Position numbers and translations under genes: made by a program. From NCBI RefSeq assembly GCF_002160765.1, contig NZ_NFLF01000002.1, forward strand, positions 124,001 through 188,000: a DNA stretch of 64,000 bases. The letters are read 5' to 3'. The notes beneath the pieces were generated by a model. That model did not search any database. It was not told where the DNA came from and was given only the letters and a program-made list of their open reading frames with translations. Shown piece after piece: positions 9,241 through 19,080 of this stretch (position 1 is the first letter of the stretch; the number at the start of each line of letters is the position of its first letter). Origin of the DNA: Lachnoclostridium sp. An138 (GTDB taxonomy: Bacteria > Bacillota > Clostridia > Lachnospirales > Lachnospiraceae).

Positions 9241-11514
9241 TTAAAATGGATTCACAGGGTCCATATCAAATTGTATATTCAAAGCCCGGAGCCTCTCCTC
9301 CCGGCCAAGCTCCGTCTCCAGCTTTTCTTTCCAGGCAAGCAGCAGGGCCAGATTCCCGCATTTTACATACAGCACTCTGCGGTACACATCCTTCAGCTTT
9401 GCCAGTCCGGCCTCTGCCGGGCCAATCATATGAATCACGTTTCTCTCTGTCTGGCGCATCTCCCGCCGCGTCTCTTCCGCCGTCCGCGCAGCCAGTTCTC
9501 TCAGGATTCCGGCACCCGTATCCAGCTCCTCTTCCTTCTCTGACATCAGGTACAGCGCCAGCAGATGGGATGCCGGCGGATAGTGCATCAGCTGCCGGTA
9601 AGCCATCTCCTGCCGGAAGAAGCTCTCATAATCCTGGGCCGCGGCAGCCGTTACGCTGTAATGGTCCGGGCTGTACGTCTGTATCACGGCGACGCCCTTC
9701 TCCGTTCCCCGGCCGGCTCTTCCCGCCGCCTGGGTCAGCAGCTGGAAGGTTCTCTCCGAAGCCCGGTAGTCTCCCGCGTAGAGCGAAAGATCCGCCGCCA
9801 GAATCCCCACCAGCGTCACGCCCGGAAAATCATGTCCCTTCACAATCATCTGGGTGCCCACCAGAATATCCGCCTCGTGGCGGGAAAAGGCCTCAAGAAT
9901 CTTCTCGTGGCCTCCCTTTTGCTTTGTGGTATCAAAATCCATGCGCAGAACCCGCGCGCCGGGAAATTCTTTCCCGGCCTGCTCTGCCACCTGCTGGGTC
10001 CCTGCCCGAAAAGCTCCGATGTAGGCAGACCCGCAGGAAGGACATTTTTTCACAGCCGCGCTCTGATATCCGCAGTAATGGCAGATCATGCGCCCGCCTG
10101 TGTGAAGGGACAAAGAGATATCGCAATGTGGACATTTTATCACATGTCCGCAGGCTCTGCAAGAAACAAAGCCCGCATAACCCCGGCGGTTCAGAAACAG
10201 CATTATCTGCTGTCCCTTTGAAAGCCTGTCTTCCATCAGTTCTCTCAGCCTTGCGCTGAAGATGGAACGGTTCCCTGCCTTAAGTTCTTCTCTTAAATCT
10301 ATAATCTCCGTGTCGGGAAGCATTCTTCCCGGCACGCGCATGGAAAGCTGATAGAGCTGATACTCCCCGGTCCGCGCTCTTTCATACGAATCCACCGAAG
10401 GCGTCGCGGACCCCAGCACCACAAAGGCCCCGCTCATGCGGGCCCGCTCTATGGCTGTCTCTCTGGCATGATACCGCGGCACAGTCTCGCTCTTATAGCT
10501 TCCCTCATGCTCTTCGTCTATCACAACAATCCCCAGCCGGTCAAAGGGTGTGAACAGGGCCGAACGGGGTCCGATCATCACCCGGGCTTCTCCCTTTCTG
10601 GCCCGCTCAAACTGGTCATAGCGTTCTCCGGCTGAAAGCCGGGAATGCATAATCGAAACCAAATCGCCGAATCTTTTATAAAACCGAAGCACGGTCTGGA
10701 AGGTCAGCGCAATCTCCGGAATCAGGACAATGGCCTGTTTTCCTTCCTTCAGCACGGCGGCAATCAGTTCCATGTAGATCTCCGTCTTGCCGCTTCCCGT
10801 GACCCCGTGAATCAGCGACGGTCTTCTGTCTCCGGCCGCCGCCCGCGAAAGAATCCCATCCACAATTTCCTGCTGTCCGGGATACAGGGACACAGGATGG
10901 GGCTCCACCTCCGAAGGCTTTACCGGATTCCGGAAAACCGTATCCGTCTCCACCCTAACAAGCCCCATTTCCGTCAGAGGCTTTATGGTCTGCGCCGTGA
11001 CTCCCAGATCCTTCAAAGCGTTTCCATAATCAAGGGATTCTCCCCTGTCTTCCGCCTGAAGCAGCGCTTCCATGATCCGAAGCCTTGCCTTCTGGTTCTT
11101 TTTCTCAAACAGCCGACAGGCTTCCTCTGCTTTTTCTTTCGGCACAGCCAGAACAAGATTTCTTTTCACCTTTTCCTGAACCGCCCTGCGCACCGGAAGC
11201 ACCGTCTTCAGCGCCTGGTTCATGGTGGAACCGTACATACGGCGCATCCAGGCCGCCAGGGCAATCATCTGTCCCTCCAGCCGGATTCCCTTTTCTGCGA
11301 TTCCGATGATATCCTTCACCCGCTCCGGGTCCCATTCACACTGGTCTGTCAGCTCCACCACATAGGCTGTAAGCCTGCGGCTGCCGTTTCCAAAGGGAAC
11401 TACCACCTGCATTCCGACACTCAAGCCGTCTTCCAGCTCTGCCGGCACCCGGTACTGAAAGGTCCGGTCCAGCTTTTCCAGGGAAATATCCACGATCACA
11501 TTGGCATATTTCAC
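9241..11514 (-). CDS. priA: Primosomal replication-restart helicase N'
   Basis: 3'-5' helicase that reloads the replisome at stalled forks. It has an N-terminal 3'BD region, Walker A GVTGSGKTE, the DEEH box, and eight paired cysteines (CRACG, CPHC, CHYCG, CPSCG) forming the two zinc sites inserted in the helicase core. 757 residues. The start is GTG (11512-11514) and overlaps the murE stop as GTGA, with GGAGGAG upstream inside murE, indicating coupled translation. Confidence 0.96.
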   Translation of the reverse strand: MKYANVIVDISLEKLDRTFQYRVPAELEDGLSVGMQVVVPFGNGSRRLTAYVVELTDQCEWDPERVKDIIGIAEKGIRLEGQMIALAAWMRRMYGSTMNQALKTVLPVRRAVQEKVKRNLVLAVPKEKAEEACRLFEKKNQKARLRIMEALLQAEDRGESLDYGNALKDLGVTAQTIKPLTEMGLVRVETDTVFRNPVKPSEVEPHPVSLYPGQQEIVDGILSRAAAGDRRPSLIHGVTGSGKTEIYMELIAAVLKEGKQAIVLIPEIALTFQTVLRFYKRFGDLVSIMHSRLSAGERYDQFERARKGEARVMIGPRSALFTPFDRLGIVVIDEEHEGSYKSETVPRYHARETAIERARMSGAFVVLGSATPSVDSYERARTGEYQLYQLSMRVPGRMLPDTEIIDLREELKAGNRSIFSARLRELMEDRLSKGQQIMLFLNRRGYAGFVSCRACGHVIKCPHCDISLSLHTGGRMICHYCGYQSAAVKKCPSCGSAYIGAFRAGTQQVAEQAGKEFPGARVLRMDFDTTKQKGGHEKILEAFSRHEADILVGTQMIVKGHDFPGVTLVGILAADLSLYAGDYRASERTFQLLTQAAGRAGRGTEKGVAVIQTYSPDHYSVTAAAAQDYESFFRQEMAYRQLMHYPPASHLLALYLMSEKEEELDTGAGILRELAARTAEETRREMRQTERNVIHMIGPAEAGLAKLKDVYRRVLYVKCGNLALLLAWKEKLETELGREERLRALNIQFDMDPVNPF

Positions 11515-12980
11515 TTTCTTCCAAGCTCCTCCAGCACTTCCTGAATCAGCACACGCTCATCCATCGGGTACTTGACGCCCCGGATCTCCTGGTAATCCTC
11601 ATGGCCCTTCCCGGCCAGCACAATCACATCTCCCGGCTGGCCATGCTCTATCACATAACGGATCGCTTCCTTGCGATCGATAATCTCAATATACTTTCCG
11701 TCTGTCTTCTCGATTCCGGTCCGGATATCGTCGATGATCGCCTGGGGCTCCTCAAAGCGGGGATTATCCGAGGTAATCACGGTCAGATCCGCCAGACGGC
11801 CCGATACCTCTCCCATCTCAAACCGGCGCATCCGGGAACGGTTTCCTCCGCAGCCGAACAGACATACCAGGCGCTTCGGGTGGTATTCCTTCAGGGTCGT
11901 CAGAAGGCTTTCCAGACTCATGGCATTGTGCGCATAGTCAATCATCAGCGTAAAATCATCCGATACCTTTATCTTCTCGATGCGCCCCTTGGTCTGCGCC
12001 GTCTCCAGGGCCTCCAGCACATCCTCTCTGGAAATATCGAAATGGCGGCAGACTGCGATGGCCACCAGGGAATTGTAGACGCTGAACCGTCCGGGCATAT
12101 CGATCTCCACATCGAAATCCGCCAGCCCGGACACATGATAAGCCACACCCAGAAATCCCGGGCGGCTTACCAGCTTCACATCCGAAGCCCGCAGATCGGC
12201 TTTTTCTGAGAAGCCATAGGTCTCCACCTGGCAGGTGTGCCCCTCCAGAATCTGCCCACAGTGCTCATCGTCCGCATTCACGATACCCACCCGGCACTGG
12301 CGGAACAGACGGCTCTTGCACTCCAGATACTCCTCAAAGCTCTCATGCTCGTTGGGACCGATATGATCCGGCGCCAGGTTCGTAAAGATTCCGATGTCAA
12401 ACAGAATTCCCGCCGTCCGGTGAAGCTTCAGTCCCTGGGAAGACACCTCCATAACCGCCACCTGGCAGCCCGCTTCCACCATGGCCGCGAAATACGCCTG
12501 AATCGTGTAGGATTCCGGCGTCGTATTGCTGGCCGGAATATGACGGTCCCCGATAATCGTCTCAATCGTTCCAATCAGGCCCGTGCGGATTCCCGCGTGC
12601 TCCAGAATGGAACGGATCATGAATGTCGTCGTGGTCTTTCCCTTCGTTCCGGTGATTCCGATCACCTTCAGCTTTCTTGCCGGATAATCAAAATACGCCG
12701 CTGAAATCAGCGCCAGCGCATAGCGGGTATCTTTTACCAAAACTACGCAGATTCCCTCCGGTACCTCCACCGGGCGCTCCGCCACGATCACGATGGCACC
12801 GCTTTTCGCGGCGTCCGCCGCCGCGTCATGGCTGTCAAAGGCTGCGCCTTTGATACAGACAAACATGCTCTCTTTCGTGACTTTCTTCGTATTATATACC
12901 AGTTCGTTTACATTTACGTCTATGCTGCCGCTTAAGACCTGATATTCCAGATCTTTCAGCAGTTCCCTTGCTGCTCTCAT
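11511..12980 (-). CDS. murE: UDP-MurNAc-tripeptide ligase
   Basis: Cytosolic Mur ligase that adds the third residue of the peptidoglycan stem peptide. The ATP loop is GITGTKGKTTTT, and the specificity motif reads DNPRFEEP; DNPR is the signature of meso-diaminopimelate ligases rather than lysine ligases, so the wall is probably DAP-type. The ATG 12978-12980 is chosen because GGAGAA lies just upstream; a TTG fifteen bases earlier lacks a ribosome site. 489 residues. It follows the aldose-epimerase-like gene by four bases. Confidence 0.95.
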   Translation of the reverse strand: MRAARELLKDLEYQVLSGSIDVNVNELVYNTKKVTKESMFVCIKGAAFDSHDAAADAAKSGAIVIVAERPVEVPEGICVVLVKDTRYALALISAAYFDYPARKLKVIGITGTKGKTTTTFMIRSILEHAGIRTGLIGTIETIIGDRHIPASNTTPESYTIQAYFAAMVEAGCQVAVMEVSSQGLKLHRTAGILFDIGIFTNLAPDHIGPNEHESFEEYLECKSRLFRQCRVGIVNADDEHCGQILEGHTCQVETYGFSEKADLRASDVKLVSRPGFLGVAYHVSGLADFDVEIDMPGRFSVYNSLVAIAVCRHFDISREDVLEALETAQTKGRIEKIKVSDDFTLMIDYAHNAMSLESLLTTLKEYHPKRLVCLFGCGGNRSRMRRFEMGEVSGRLADLTVITSDNPRFEEPQAIIDDIRTGIEKTDGKYIEIIDRKEAIRYVIEHGQPGDVIVLAGKGHEDYQEIRGVKYPMDERVLIQEVLEELGRK

Positions 12981-12984
12981 CTGT

Positions 12985-13863
12985 CTATTCTCCAATCAGA
13001 ATTTTATAAGCTGTCCGGAAGCTCTCTCCCGGCTCCAGGCTCTGCTCGTCAAACTTATCCGGAAGCTCTCCCTCAAAGCCCATATTGTCGCACCTGCCGA
13101 TCCAGGGCTCCAGGCAGATGAAAGGCGCATTTCCGCCTGCCGGCGCCCAGATTCCCACACTCAGGGCGTCCGGACAGAAAAGCGTCACCAGCTTTGTTCC
13201 GTCCGAGTCCACAAGGCCCACCTTCTTCACCTGGCCGTGATCAAAAATCAGGGCATCTTTATCAAAGGTATGAGCGTCCACGGGATACGTTCCATTTTCA
13301 AGCTTCAGAGTTTCCGGATGCTCCGCGTCCACAGCCGCCGCGTCCAGATTGATGGATACCCGTTCCAGACTCTCCTGCCCGTCAAAGACAAGGGTGCAGC
13401 CCTCCTGCTGCGTCACGCAGAAGCCCGGATGGCCTCCGATAGAAAAATACATCCGCTTTTCTCCAGGATTTTCTACCTTCCATTCTACTGTTACACAGTT
13501 TCCTTCTATTTTATGCGTAATCTCCAGCACAAAGTCAAACGGATAGACTTCCCGGCTTTCTTTATCGGAAACCAGGCGGTGCGTCACATGGGACTCTCCT
13601 GTCTCCACACACTCAAACCTTCTGTCCCTGGCAAAGCCATGCTGGCCCATCGGATATTTCTTTCCTTCATATGTATAGAAGCCGCCGTTTACCTTTCCCA
13701 CAAACGGGAACAGTACCGGCGCGTGGCGCGCCCAGACTTTCGGATCTGCCGTCCACAGAGCTTCTCTGTCTTTTGCCTTGTCATAAATGCTGCAAAGCTC
13801 CGCTCCATCATCACTCACCTGAATTTTCAGTTCTTCATTTTCCAACACCCGCATCTGCGCCAT
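12985..13863 (-). CDS. Aldose 1-epimerase family protein (LacX-like)
   Basis: Galactose-mutarotase-fold protein, 292 residues. Visible landmarks are WARHAPVLFPFVG, MGQHGFARDRRF with the conserved His/Arg, IGGHPGFC and the C-terminal CLEPWIGRCD. It probably interconverts anomers of a sugar or hexose phosphate; the true substrate of the LacX subfamily is not established. It is the first gene of the housekeeping run, with a strong ribosome site (AGGAGGAGG) and the promoter at 13925-13953 directly upstream. Confidence 0.88.
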   Translation of the reverse strand: MAQMRVLENEELKIQVSDDGAELCSIYDKAKDREALWTADPKVWARHAPVLFPFVGKVNGGFYTYEGKKYPMGQHGFARDRRFECVETGESHVTHRLVSDKESREVYPFDFVLEITHKIEGNCVTVEWKVENPGEKRMYFSIGGHPGFCVTQQEGCTLVFDGQESLERVSINLDAAAVDAEHPETLKLENGTYPVDAHTFDKDALIFDHGQVKKVGLVDSDGTKLVTLFCPDALSVGIWAPAGGNAPFICLEPWIGRCDNMGFEGELPDKFDEQSLEPGESFRTAYKILIGE

Positions 13864-13908
13864 ACCTGTTCCTCCTCCTGCCGGTTTCCGCCCGGCTTCT
13901 TATAATAC

Positions 13909-13953
13909 TATAATACCTGTCGGTATTATACCATGCCTGTCCTTTTTTTCCAA
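13909..13953 (-). promoter_or_regulatory. Strong promoter overlapped by a palindrome, heading the housekeeping operon
   Basis: On the minus strand a -35 TTGGAA (13948-13953), a 17-base spacer and an extended -10 TGGTATAAT (TATAAT at 13925-13930) point into the LacX-like gene. The -10 is one arm of a perfect 9-bp inverted repeat (13909-13917 and 13922-13930, loop TGTC). The palindrome would cover the -10 and start site, so a repressor site is plausible. The 13864-14249 gap otherwise holds the terminator and hairpin listed separately. Confidence 0.75.
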
Positions 13954-14115
13954 TTCCCTGCGGGTGATTTTCGATTCTCTTAAGGTTTTTTTAAGTTTTG
14001 AGCTATTTTTTTATGGTTAATTTAGAAAATGGACATACTTTGAACACATTTGGACATTATAATAAAGCACAGATAGTTGATAAGACATCACTATCTCCCC
14101 CCTCATAAGAAAAGG

Positions 14116-14143
14116 AAAACCGTCCGGGCAGCCGGACGGTTTT
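14116..14143 (-). terminator. Rho-independent terminator after malQ
   Basis: Perfect 12-bp stem (14116-14127 with 14132-14143) and a GCAG loop, GC-rich at the tip and flanked by T-runs on both sides. It lies 107 bases beyond the malQ stop and would end the PTS-EEP-malQ transcript; in the other direction it would insulate the housekeeping promoter. Confidence 0.85.
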
Positions 14144-14163
14144 TCTTTTCTCTTTTCCTTCTT

Positions 14164-14209
14164 CAGCGTCGGTATACAGGAGCAATACGCCCTTGGTACA
14201 CCGACGCTG
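14164..14209 (-). other. Long-loop inverted repeat in the malQ 3' region
   Basis: Ten-base arms CAGCGTCGGT (14164-14173) and ACCGACGCTG (14200-14209) are perfectly complementary and enclose 26 bases. It sits between the malQ stop and the terminator, so it would be part of the 3' untranslated RNA. Function unknown; RNA protection or a small RNA are possible. Confidence 0.5.
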
Positions 14210-14249
14210 CTATAACTATATGCTGCCATCATTTACTGTGTCTCTTTCT

Positions 14250-15752
14250 CTATCTCCAGTTCCATCGTCCATAACGTTTCGTGACGGCTCCAATCAGTTC
14301 CACCACTTCATCAGACATCTGCCCCGGAAGAAGTCTCCACTTCCAGTTTTTCCCCACCGTAGAAGGAGTATTCATTCTGCACCGGTTGTCCAGCCCGAGA
14401 TAATCCTGCATGGGAATAATGCAGATCCGCGCGGAACTGCGCATAATCAGGCTGATGAGGGGAAGATACAGATTCTTTCTGGCTGTACGCATGTCACAGA
14501 GATATTCTCTGACAAGCGTTCTCTCCTCCTCTGTGATGCTGTCATACCATCCGGTAATCGTCTCGTTGTCATGGGTTCCCGTATAGGCCACGCTGTTTTC
14601 CGGATAATTGTGGGGCAGATAGTCGCTGGCACATCCGGAATCGCGGGAATCAAACGCGAATTCCAGCACCTTCATGCCGGGATACCCGCTCTCCCATACA
14701 AGCCGGCGGACGGAATCTGTAATGTATCCCAGATCCTCCGCAATAATTTCTTTTTCGCCCAGCGCGGCTTTCACAGTGCGGAACAGTTCCATCCCAGGAC
14801 CTTTCTCCCAGTGCCCTCTGGTGGCGTCCTCATCCCCAAAAGGGATCGAATAATACTCGTCAAATCCCCGGAAATGATCGATCCGTACCACGTCATAGAG
14901 CTGATAGCAGTAGGACAGCCTCTGAAGCCACCACTGATAGCCTGTCTGCCGGTGGTAATCCCAACGGTACAGCGGATTTCCCCACAGCTGTCCGGAAGCA
15001 GAAAATCCATCGGGCGGACAGCCTGCCACGGCCGTCGGCCTGTTGTTCTCATCCAGCTGAAACAGCTCCGGATGCGCCCAGGCGTCTGCGCTGTCCATGG
15101 CTACATAGATGGGGATATCCCCGATAATCCGGATTCCCTTTCCATTGGCATAAGCCTTCAGTTCTCTCCACTGCCGGATAAACTGGTACTGCAGATACTC
15201 CTGAAACTCTATGTCAAAATAATATTCCCGCTGGTAATAGTCCATGGCATTGTTCCAGCGCAGCCGGATATCCTCCGCCCATTTCGTCCATTCCTGTCCG
15301 CCGAACACTCCCTTGACTGCCATGAAAACCGCATAGTCCCGCAGCCACCAGCTGTTTTCATATTTGAATCTCTGAAATTCCGGGTCCTCCGCAATATGGC
15401 TGCGTTCATAAGCTTTCCGAAGCAGCCGGAAGCGGGCCCTGTATATCTTTTCATAGTCTACGGCCCCGGGCCTTTTTCCCCAATCCTCCGCGCCGCATTC
15501 TTCTTCTGTCAGCACGCCTTCTTCCACCAGTCTTTCCAGACTGATCAGGTACGGATTTCCCGCAAACGTAGAAAAAGACTGGTAAGGAGAATCTCCATAG
15601 CTGGTAGGGCCAAGAGGCAGAATCTGCCAGTAGCTCTGTCCGCAGGCCTCCAGCCGGTCTACAAAGTCATATGCTTCTTTTGAAAAACAGCCAATGCCAT
15701 ACCGCGACGGCAGACTGGTAACAGACAGCAGAATCCCGCTTTCCCGTCTCAT
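14250..15752 (-). CDS. malQ: 4-alpha-glucanotransferase (amylomaltase, GH77)
   Basis: Disproportionates maltodextrins, releasing glucose and longer glucans. It starts MRRESGILLSVTSLPS, with the sugar-binding GDSPYQSFSTFAGNP, the nucleophile Asp in VVRIDHFRGF, the acid/base Glu in IAEDLG and YTGTHDNETITGW. 500 residues, the usual size for the short bacterial enzyme. Last gene of the PTS operon; the gap to the upstream gene is 27 bases. Confidence 0.96.
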   Translation of the reverse strand: MRRESGILLSVTSLPSRYGIGCFSKEAYDFVDRLEACGQSYWQILPLGPTSYGDSPYQSFSTFAGNPYLISLERLVEEGVLTEEECGAEDWGKRPGAVDYEKIYRARFRLLRKAYERSHIAEDPEFQRFKYENSWWLRDYAVFMAVKGVFGGQEWTKWAEDIRLRWNNAMDYYQREYYFDIEFQEYLQYQFIRQWRELKAYANGKGIRIIGDIPIYVAMDSADAWAHPELFQLDENNRPTAVAGCPPDGFSASGQLWGNPLYRWDYHRQTGYQWWLQRLSYCYQLYDVVRIDHFRGFDEYYSIPFGDEDATRGHWEKGPGMELFRTVKAALGEKEIIAEDLGYITDSVRRLVWESGYPGMKVLEFAFDSRDSGCASDYLPHNYPENSVAYTGTHDNETITGWYDSITEEERTLVREYLCDMRTARKNLYLPLISLIMRSSARICIIPMQDYLGLDNRCRMNTPSTVGKNWKWRLLPGQMSDEVVELIGAVTKRYGRWNWR

Positions 15753-15779
15753 CTTCCATTTCCTTTCTTCGCTGTTATT

Positions 15780-16670
15780 TTAAATTTCCGTCACAAGCCC
15801 GTAGTGATCCGATACCAGGGGGCCGTTTATCCCATTGCAGATCACCCGGGACACTGCTGCCGGGACTCTCTCGCTGCACCACACGTAATCAATGCGCATT
15901 CCCGGGGCCGAGCCTTCTTCCTTCCAGCCGTCGATGGGACCGCTGGCCGTATCGCCCTGATCCTTAATCCGGGCCATTTCATACATATCATACCAACCCG
16001 ACGAGCAAATCAAGTCATACCCTTCCCCCCGGATATCCGCTCTGGAATTACAGTCTCCCATCAGCCATATGGGGCTCTTTACAGCCTCCTGTTCCTGCCC
16101 CGGCTCCGCCTTCATCCAGTTCTTCTCCAGCTCGGCGCACAGGCGGGCCCATTGTTCCCGGAAAGGCTCTTCCTCATCCTGCCACCAGCCCATATGGACA
16201 CAGCCGAACCACCGGGGGCCGGAAGGCGTGAGGATATTCATCCCCAGTACCCTCCGTGTCTTCCAGTTCTGATAATCATGGCTTTCTGAGATAAAGAACT
16301 GATCCGTCTTCTCCACCGGCCAGACTGTAAAAAGAGCCAGGCCTTCGTCATACCGGCCGTATCCTACTTTGGCGGGAATCCATGTCCAGGCCATGGAATA
16401 TCCGCCTTCCTTCAGGAGCCAGGCCAGACGAAAGGCATGATTATCCATACGCACTATCGCCGGCTCCATCCCTTCTCTTCTCCCGCAGGGGAGGTAGCCC
16501 GTCTCTTCCAGCCAGATCTCCGGCGCCGGTTCCGCGCTGACAGTCTGGTTTACCTCCTGGAGAGCCAGGATCTCAGGCCGCTCCTCCAGGACAACCCGGC
16601 TGAAGCTGTACAGTTTTTCTTTATAATCCGGTTCTACGATACTGTGAGTGTTCAACGTAATCAGTTTCAT
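15780..16670 (-). CDS. Endonuclease/exonuclease/phosphatase-fold hydrolase
   Basis: Predicted metal-dependent phosphodiesterase. The EEP core is clear: LITLNTHS at the start, ALQEVNQ (catalytic Glu), WLMGDCNSRADIRGEG, RIDYVWCS and SDHYGLV at the end. 296 residues, no signal peptide. The substrate is unknown; relatives are often co-transcribed with sugar-PTS and glucan genes in Firmicutes, which fits the context here. Confidence 0.88.
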   Translation of the reverse strand: MKLITLNTHSIVEPDYKEKLYSFSRVVLEERPEILALQEVNQTVSAEPAPEIWLEETGYLPCGRREGMEPAIVRMDNHAFRLAWLLKEGGYSMAWTWIPAKVGYGRYDEGLALFTVWPVEKTDQFFISESHDYQNWKTRRVLGMNILTPSGPRWFGCVHMGWWQDEEEPFREQWARLCAELEKNWMKAEPGQEQEAVKSPIWLMGDCNSRADIRGEGYDLICSSGWYDMYEMARIKDQGDTASGPIDGWKEEGSAPGMRIDYVWCSERVPAAVSRVICNGINGPLVSDHYGLVTEI

Positions 16671-16684
16671 TCAGACCGCCTGCC

Positions 16685-18913
16685 TTATAAAATGTCGTTG
16701 ATATCAGATTTCAGCACATCCGCCTTCGGTCCGTAGACTGCCTGGATGCCGCCGTCCTTCTTGATAAGTCCCATAGCTCCTTCTGCCTTCCATGCCGGAA
16801 GTTCGGCTACTTTTTCCAAATCCTTTACCGTCACCCGCAGCCGGGTCATGCATGCATCCACCAGCACGATATTCTCTCTTCCGCCCAGAAGGCCGATAAT
16901 CCGCTCCGCCTGTCCGTTTCCACCTGCCGCGGTTTTCGCCGCGCTTCCTTCCTCTGTGTTCTCTGCGTTCTCGTCTGTGTAATTGCCCAGACGTCCAGGT
17001 GTGGCGAATTTGAATTTTCCGATCATGTAATAAGCCACAAAATATCCGATTATAAAGAATGCAACTACTGCAATCACAAAATTAATAATATCTCCGGTCA
17101 GTCCCGCGTTCACAGACATGGGAATTCTCGTCAGAAATTCCAGATTTCCGAAAGAATGCAGTCTGAGATGGAAGATTCCCGCCAGGGCAAAGGCGCAGCC
17201 CTGCAGCACTGCATAGATCAGATACAGCGGCAGCGCGCAGAACATAAACATGAACTCCAGCGGCTCTGTCACTCCGGTCAGGAATACCGCCAGCGCCGTA
17301 GAGACAAACATGGAACGGTAATTCTTTCTCTTATCCGCATCCACACAACGGTACATGGCCAGCGCGATTCCCAGAAGAAGGCCCGTAGCTCCAATCATCT
17401 GTCCCACTTTAAATCTTGCGGGGGTAACCGTTGTCAGAAGCTCCTGATATCCGGCCATATCTCCTGCGTTTTTCAGATTAATCAGGTCTGTTACCCATGC
17501 CAGCCACAGGGGGTCCTGTCCAAATACCTGTGTTCCGGCATTGGCTCCGGTAAGAATTGTATAGGTTCCTCCAAAGGAAGTGTAGTTCATGGGAATCGTC
17601 AGCATATGATGCAGTCCAAAGGGCAGCAGCAGACGTTCCAGTGTACCATAGATAAAAGGCGCCAGCACAGGCGAGGTGTCCGAGGAATTGGCAATCCACA
17701 TACCGAAAGAGTTGATTCCCGTCTGTACCACCGGCCAGATTACCGCCAGAATCAGAGAAACTATCACGGACCACAGAATCACCACCAGCGGCACAAAACG
17801 TTTTCCGTTGAAGAACGCCAGCGCGTCAGGAAGCTTTCTGTAATTATAATATTTATTGTAAATCACGCCGCCTACGAAACCGGAAATGATGCCGACGAAC
17901 ACGCCCATATTCAGAGCAGGCGCCCCAAGCACCGATGTAAAGTAGCCATCTACCGGAATTTCCTGTCCAAACAGCGTATGGGTTACAGCCCCTTCTGTCG
18001 TCAGCATCTCTGCGGACACGCCAAAGATCGCTCCGGTAATCGTATTGATCAGAATAAACGCAATGACGGCCGCAAAGGCTCCGCCTGCCCGTTCCTTTGC
18101 CCAGGAGCCTCCGATCGCGGCAGCAAAAAGGATATGAAGATTGTTGATGATCGCCCAGCCGATATTCTCCATCGTGCTTCCGATCGTAACAATCATGTTC
18201 ACATCCACGCCCGCCATCTGTACCAGCTTTCCGATACTGATCATCAGTCCGGCTGCCGGCATGACGGCAATGACAGTCATCAGCACCTTGCCCAGCTTCT
18301 GAAGGAAATCAAAATTAATCGGGAATTTCTTCTTTTCCTTTTTGGAAATGGAACCGGATGCTCCCGCCGCTTTTTCTGAAGCAGCCTCCGGGACAGCAGC
18401 TCCCGCATCCTCAGACGCGCCTGCCGCACAGCACTCATCCAGTACCAGAAGAAGCTCTGTCTCTCCGGCTTTCATCTCGCCCTCCGCCATATTCAGCGTC
18501 CGGTTCTGCAGTCCGTCGCAGACCAGCACCGGAGTCACGGGATTCAGCCCTTTTTCTTTCAGCGCATCCAAATCCACTTCCGCCAGCAGATCTCCCGCGC
18601 TGACCCTGTCTCCCTCTTTCACATGGACATGGAAGCACTCGCCTTTCAGCTGTACAGTATCCAGCCCCACATGGATCAGAAGCTCCAGTCCATCTTCTGT
18701 CCTAAGGCCATACGCATGGAGGGTTTCTGCCACAGAAACCACTTCACCGTTCACAGGGCTTAAGATCTTTCCCCCTGATGGAATCACCGCTGCTCCATCT
18801 CCCAGAATCTTCCCGGAAAACACCGGGTCCGGCACGTCATCCAGCTTTACAGCCTGCCCGGTCACCGGAGACAGAATCCGGATTCCCATGCATCCGTCCT
18901 CTTTCACGTTCAT
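16685..18913 (-). CDS. Glucose/maltose-family PTS transporter EIIABC
   Basis: Sugar-specific phosphotransferase permease with domain order A-C-B. EIIA (Crr-like) spans about residues 8-150 with the phosphorylated histidine His81 in ELLIHVGLDTVQL. An Ala/Glu/Lys-rich linker (about 150-190) leads to a ten-helix EIIC (TGVTEPLEF and a GLHHMLTIPMNYTSFGG-like loop), then EIIB with Cys688 in VDACMTRLRV. 742 residues. Neighbouring malQ suggests maltose or an alpha-glucoside; glucose is the alternative. The ATG has GGGAGGTAA upstream. Divergent from the LacI-type gene and preceded by an operator. Confidence 0.9.
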   Translation of the reverse strand: MNVKEDGCMGIRILSPVTGQAVKLDDVPDPVFSGKILGDGAAVIPSGGKILSPVNGEVVSVAETLHAYGLRTEDGLELLIHVGLDTVQLKGECFHVHVKEGDRVSAGDLLAEVDLDALKEKGLNPVTPVLVCDGLQNRTLNMAEGEMKAGETELLLVLDECCAAGASEDAGAAVPEAASEKAAGASGSISKKEKKKFPINFDFLQKLGKVLMTVIAVMPAAGLMISIGKLVQMAGVDVNMIVTIGSTMENIGWAIINNLHILFAAAIGGSWAKERAGGAFAAVIAFILINTITGAIFGVSAEMLTTEGAVTHTLFGQEIPVDGYFTSVLGAPALNMGVFVGIISGFVGGVIYNKYYNYRKLPDALAFFNGKRFVPLVVILWSVIVSLILAVIWPVVQTGINSFGMWIANSSDTSPVLAPFIYGTLERLLLPFGLHHMLTIPMNYTSFGGTYTILTGANAGTQVFGQDPLWLAWVTDLINLKNAGDMAGYQELLTTVTPARFKVGQMIGATGLLLGIALAMYRCVDADKRKNYRSMFVSTALAVFLTGVTEPLEFMFMFCALPLYLIYAVLQGCAFALAGIFHLRLHSFGNLEFLTRIPMSVNAGLTGDIINFVIAVVAFFIIGYFVAYYMIGKFKFATPGRLGNYTDENAENTEEGSAAKTAAGGNGQAERIIGLLGGRENIVLVDACMTRLRVTVKDLEKVAELPAWKAEGAMGLIKKDGGIQAVYGPKADVLKSDINDIL

Positions 18914-18953
18914 AACATATTACCTCCCAATGCTTGATTATCTTTTGCGCTCT

Positions 18954-19002
18954 TAATGCAACCGCTTGCATTAAATATATACAATCCTCCGAATTTTCTC
19001 AA
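18954..19002 (-). promoter_or_regulatory. PTS-operon promoter with LacI/cre-type operator at the start site
   Basis: Minus-strand -35 TTGAGA (18997-19002), 17-base spacer, -10 TATATT (18974-18979). Immediately downstream, 18954-18973 is a near-perfect palindrome TAATGCAACCGCTTGCATTA with the central CG of LacI-family operators. Its core TGCAACCGCTTGCA also fits the CcpA cre consensus. Position over the start site implies repression, by the divergent LacI protein, CcpA or both. Confidence 0.8.
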
Positions 19003-19080
19003 CACTTTTTTGCTGTTTTATTTGCATTTCTCCGTTTTGCATAAAATTTGCCGGGTATTTTTGTGCAATATTGCATGCTC

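Noticed and set aside
14017-14232. A 71-codon minus-strand frame after malQ
   Set aside because: It runs through the terminator stem at 14116-14143 and has no homology.
14193-15683. A 496-codon plus-strand frame opposite malQ
   Set aside because: Antisense shadow of a well-conserved GH77 gene.
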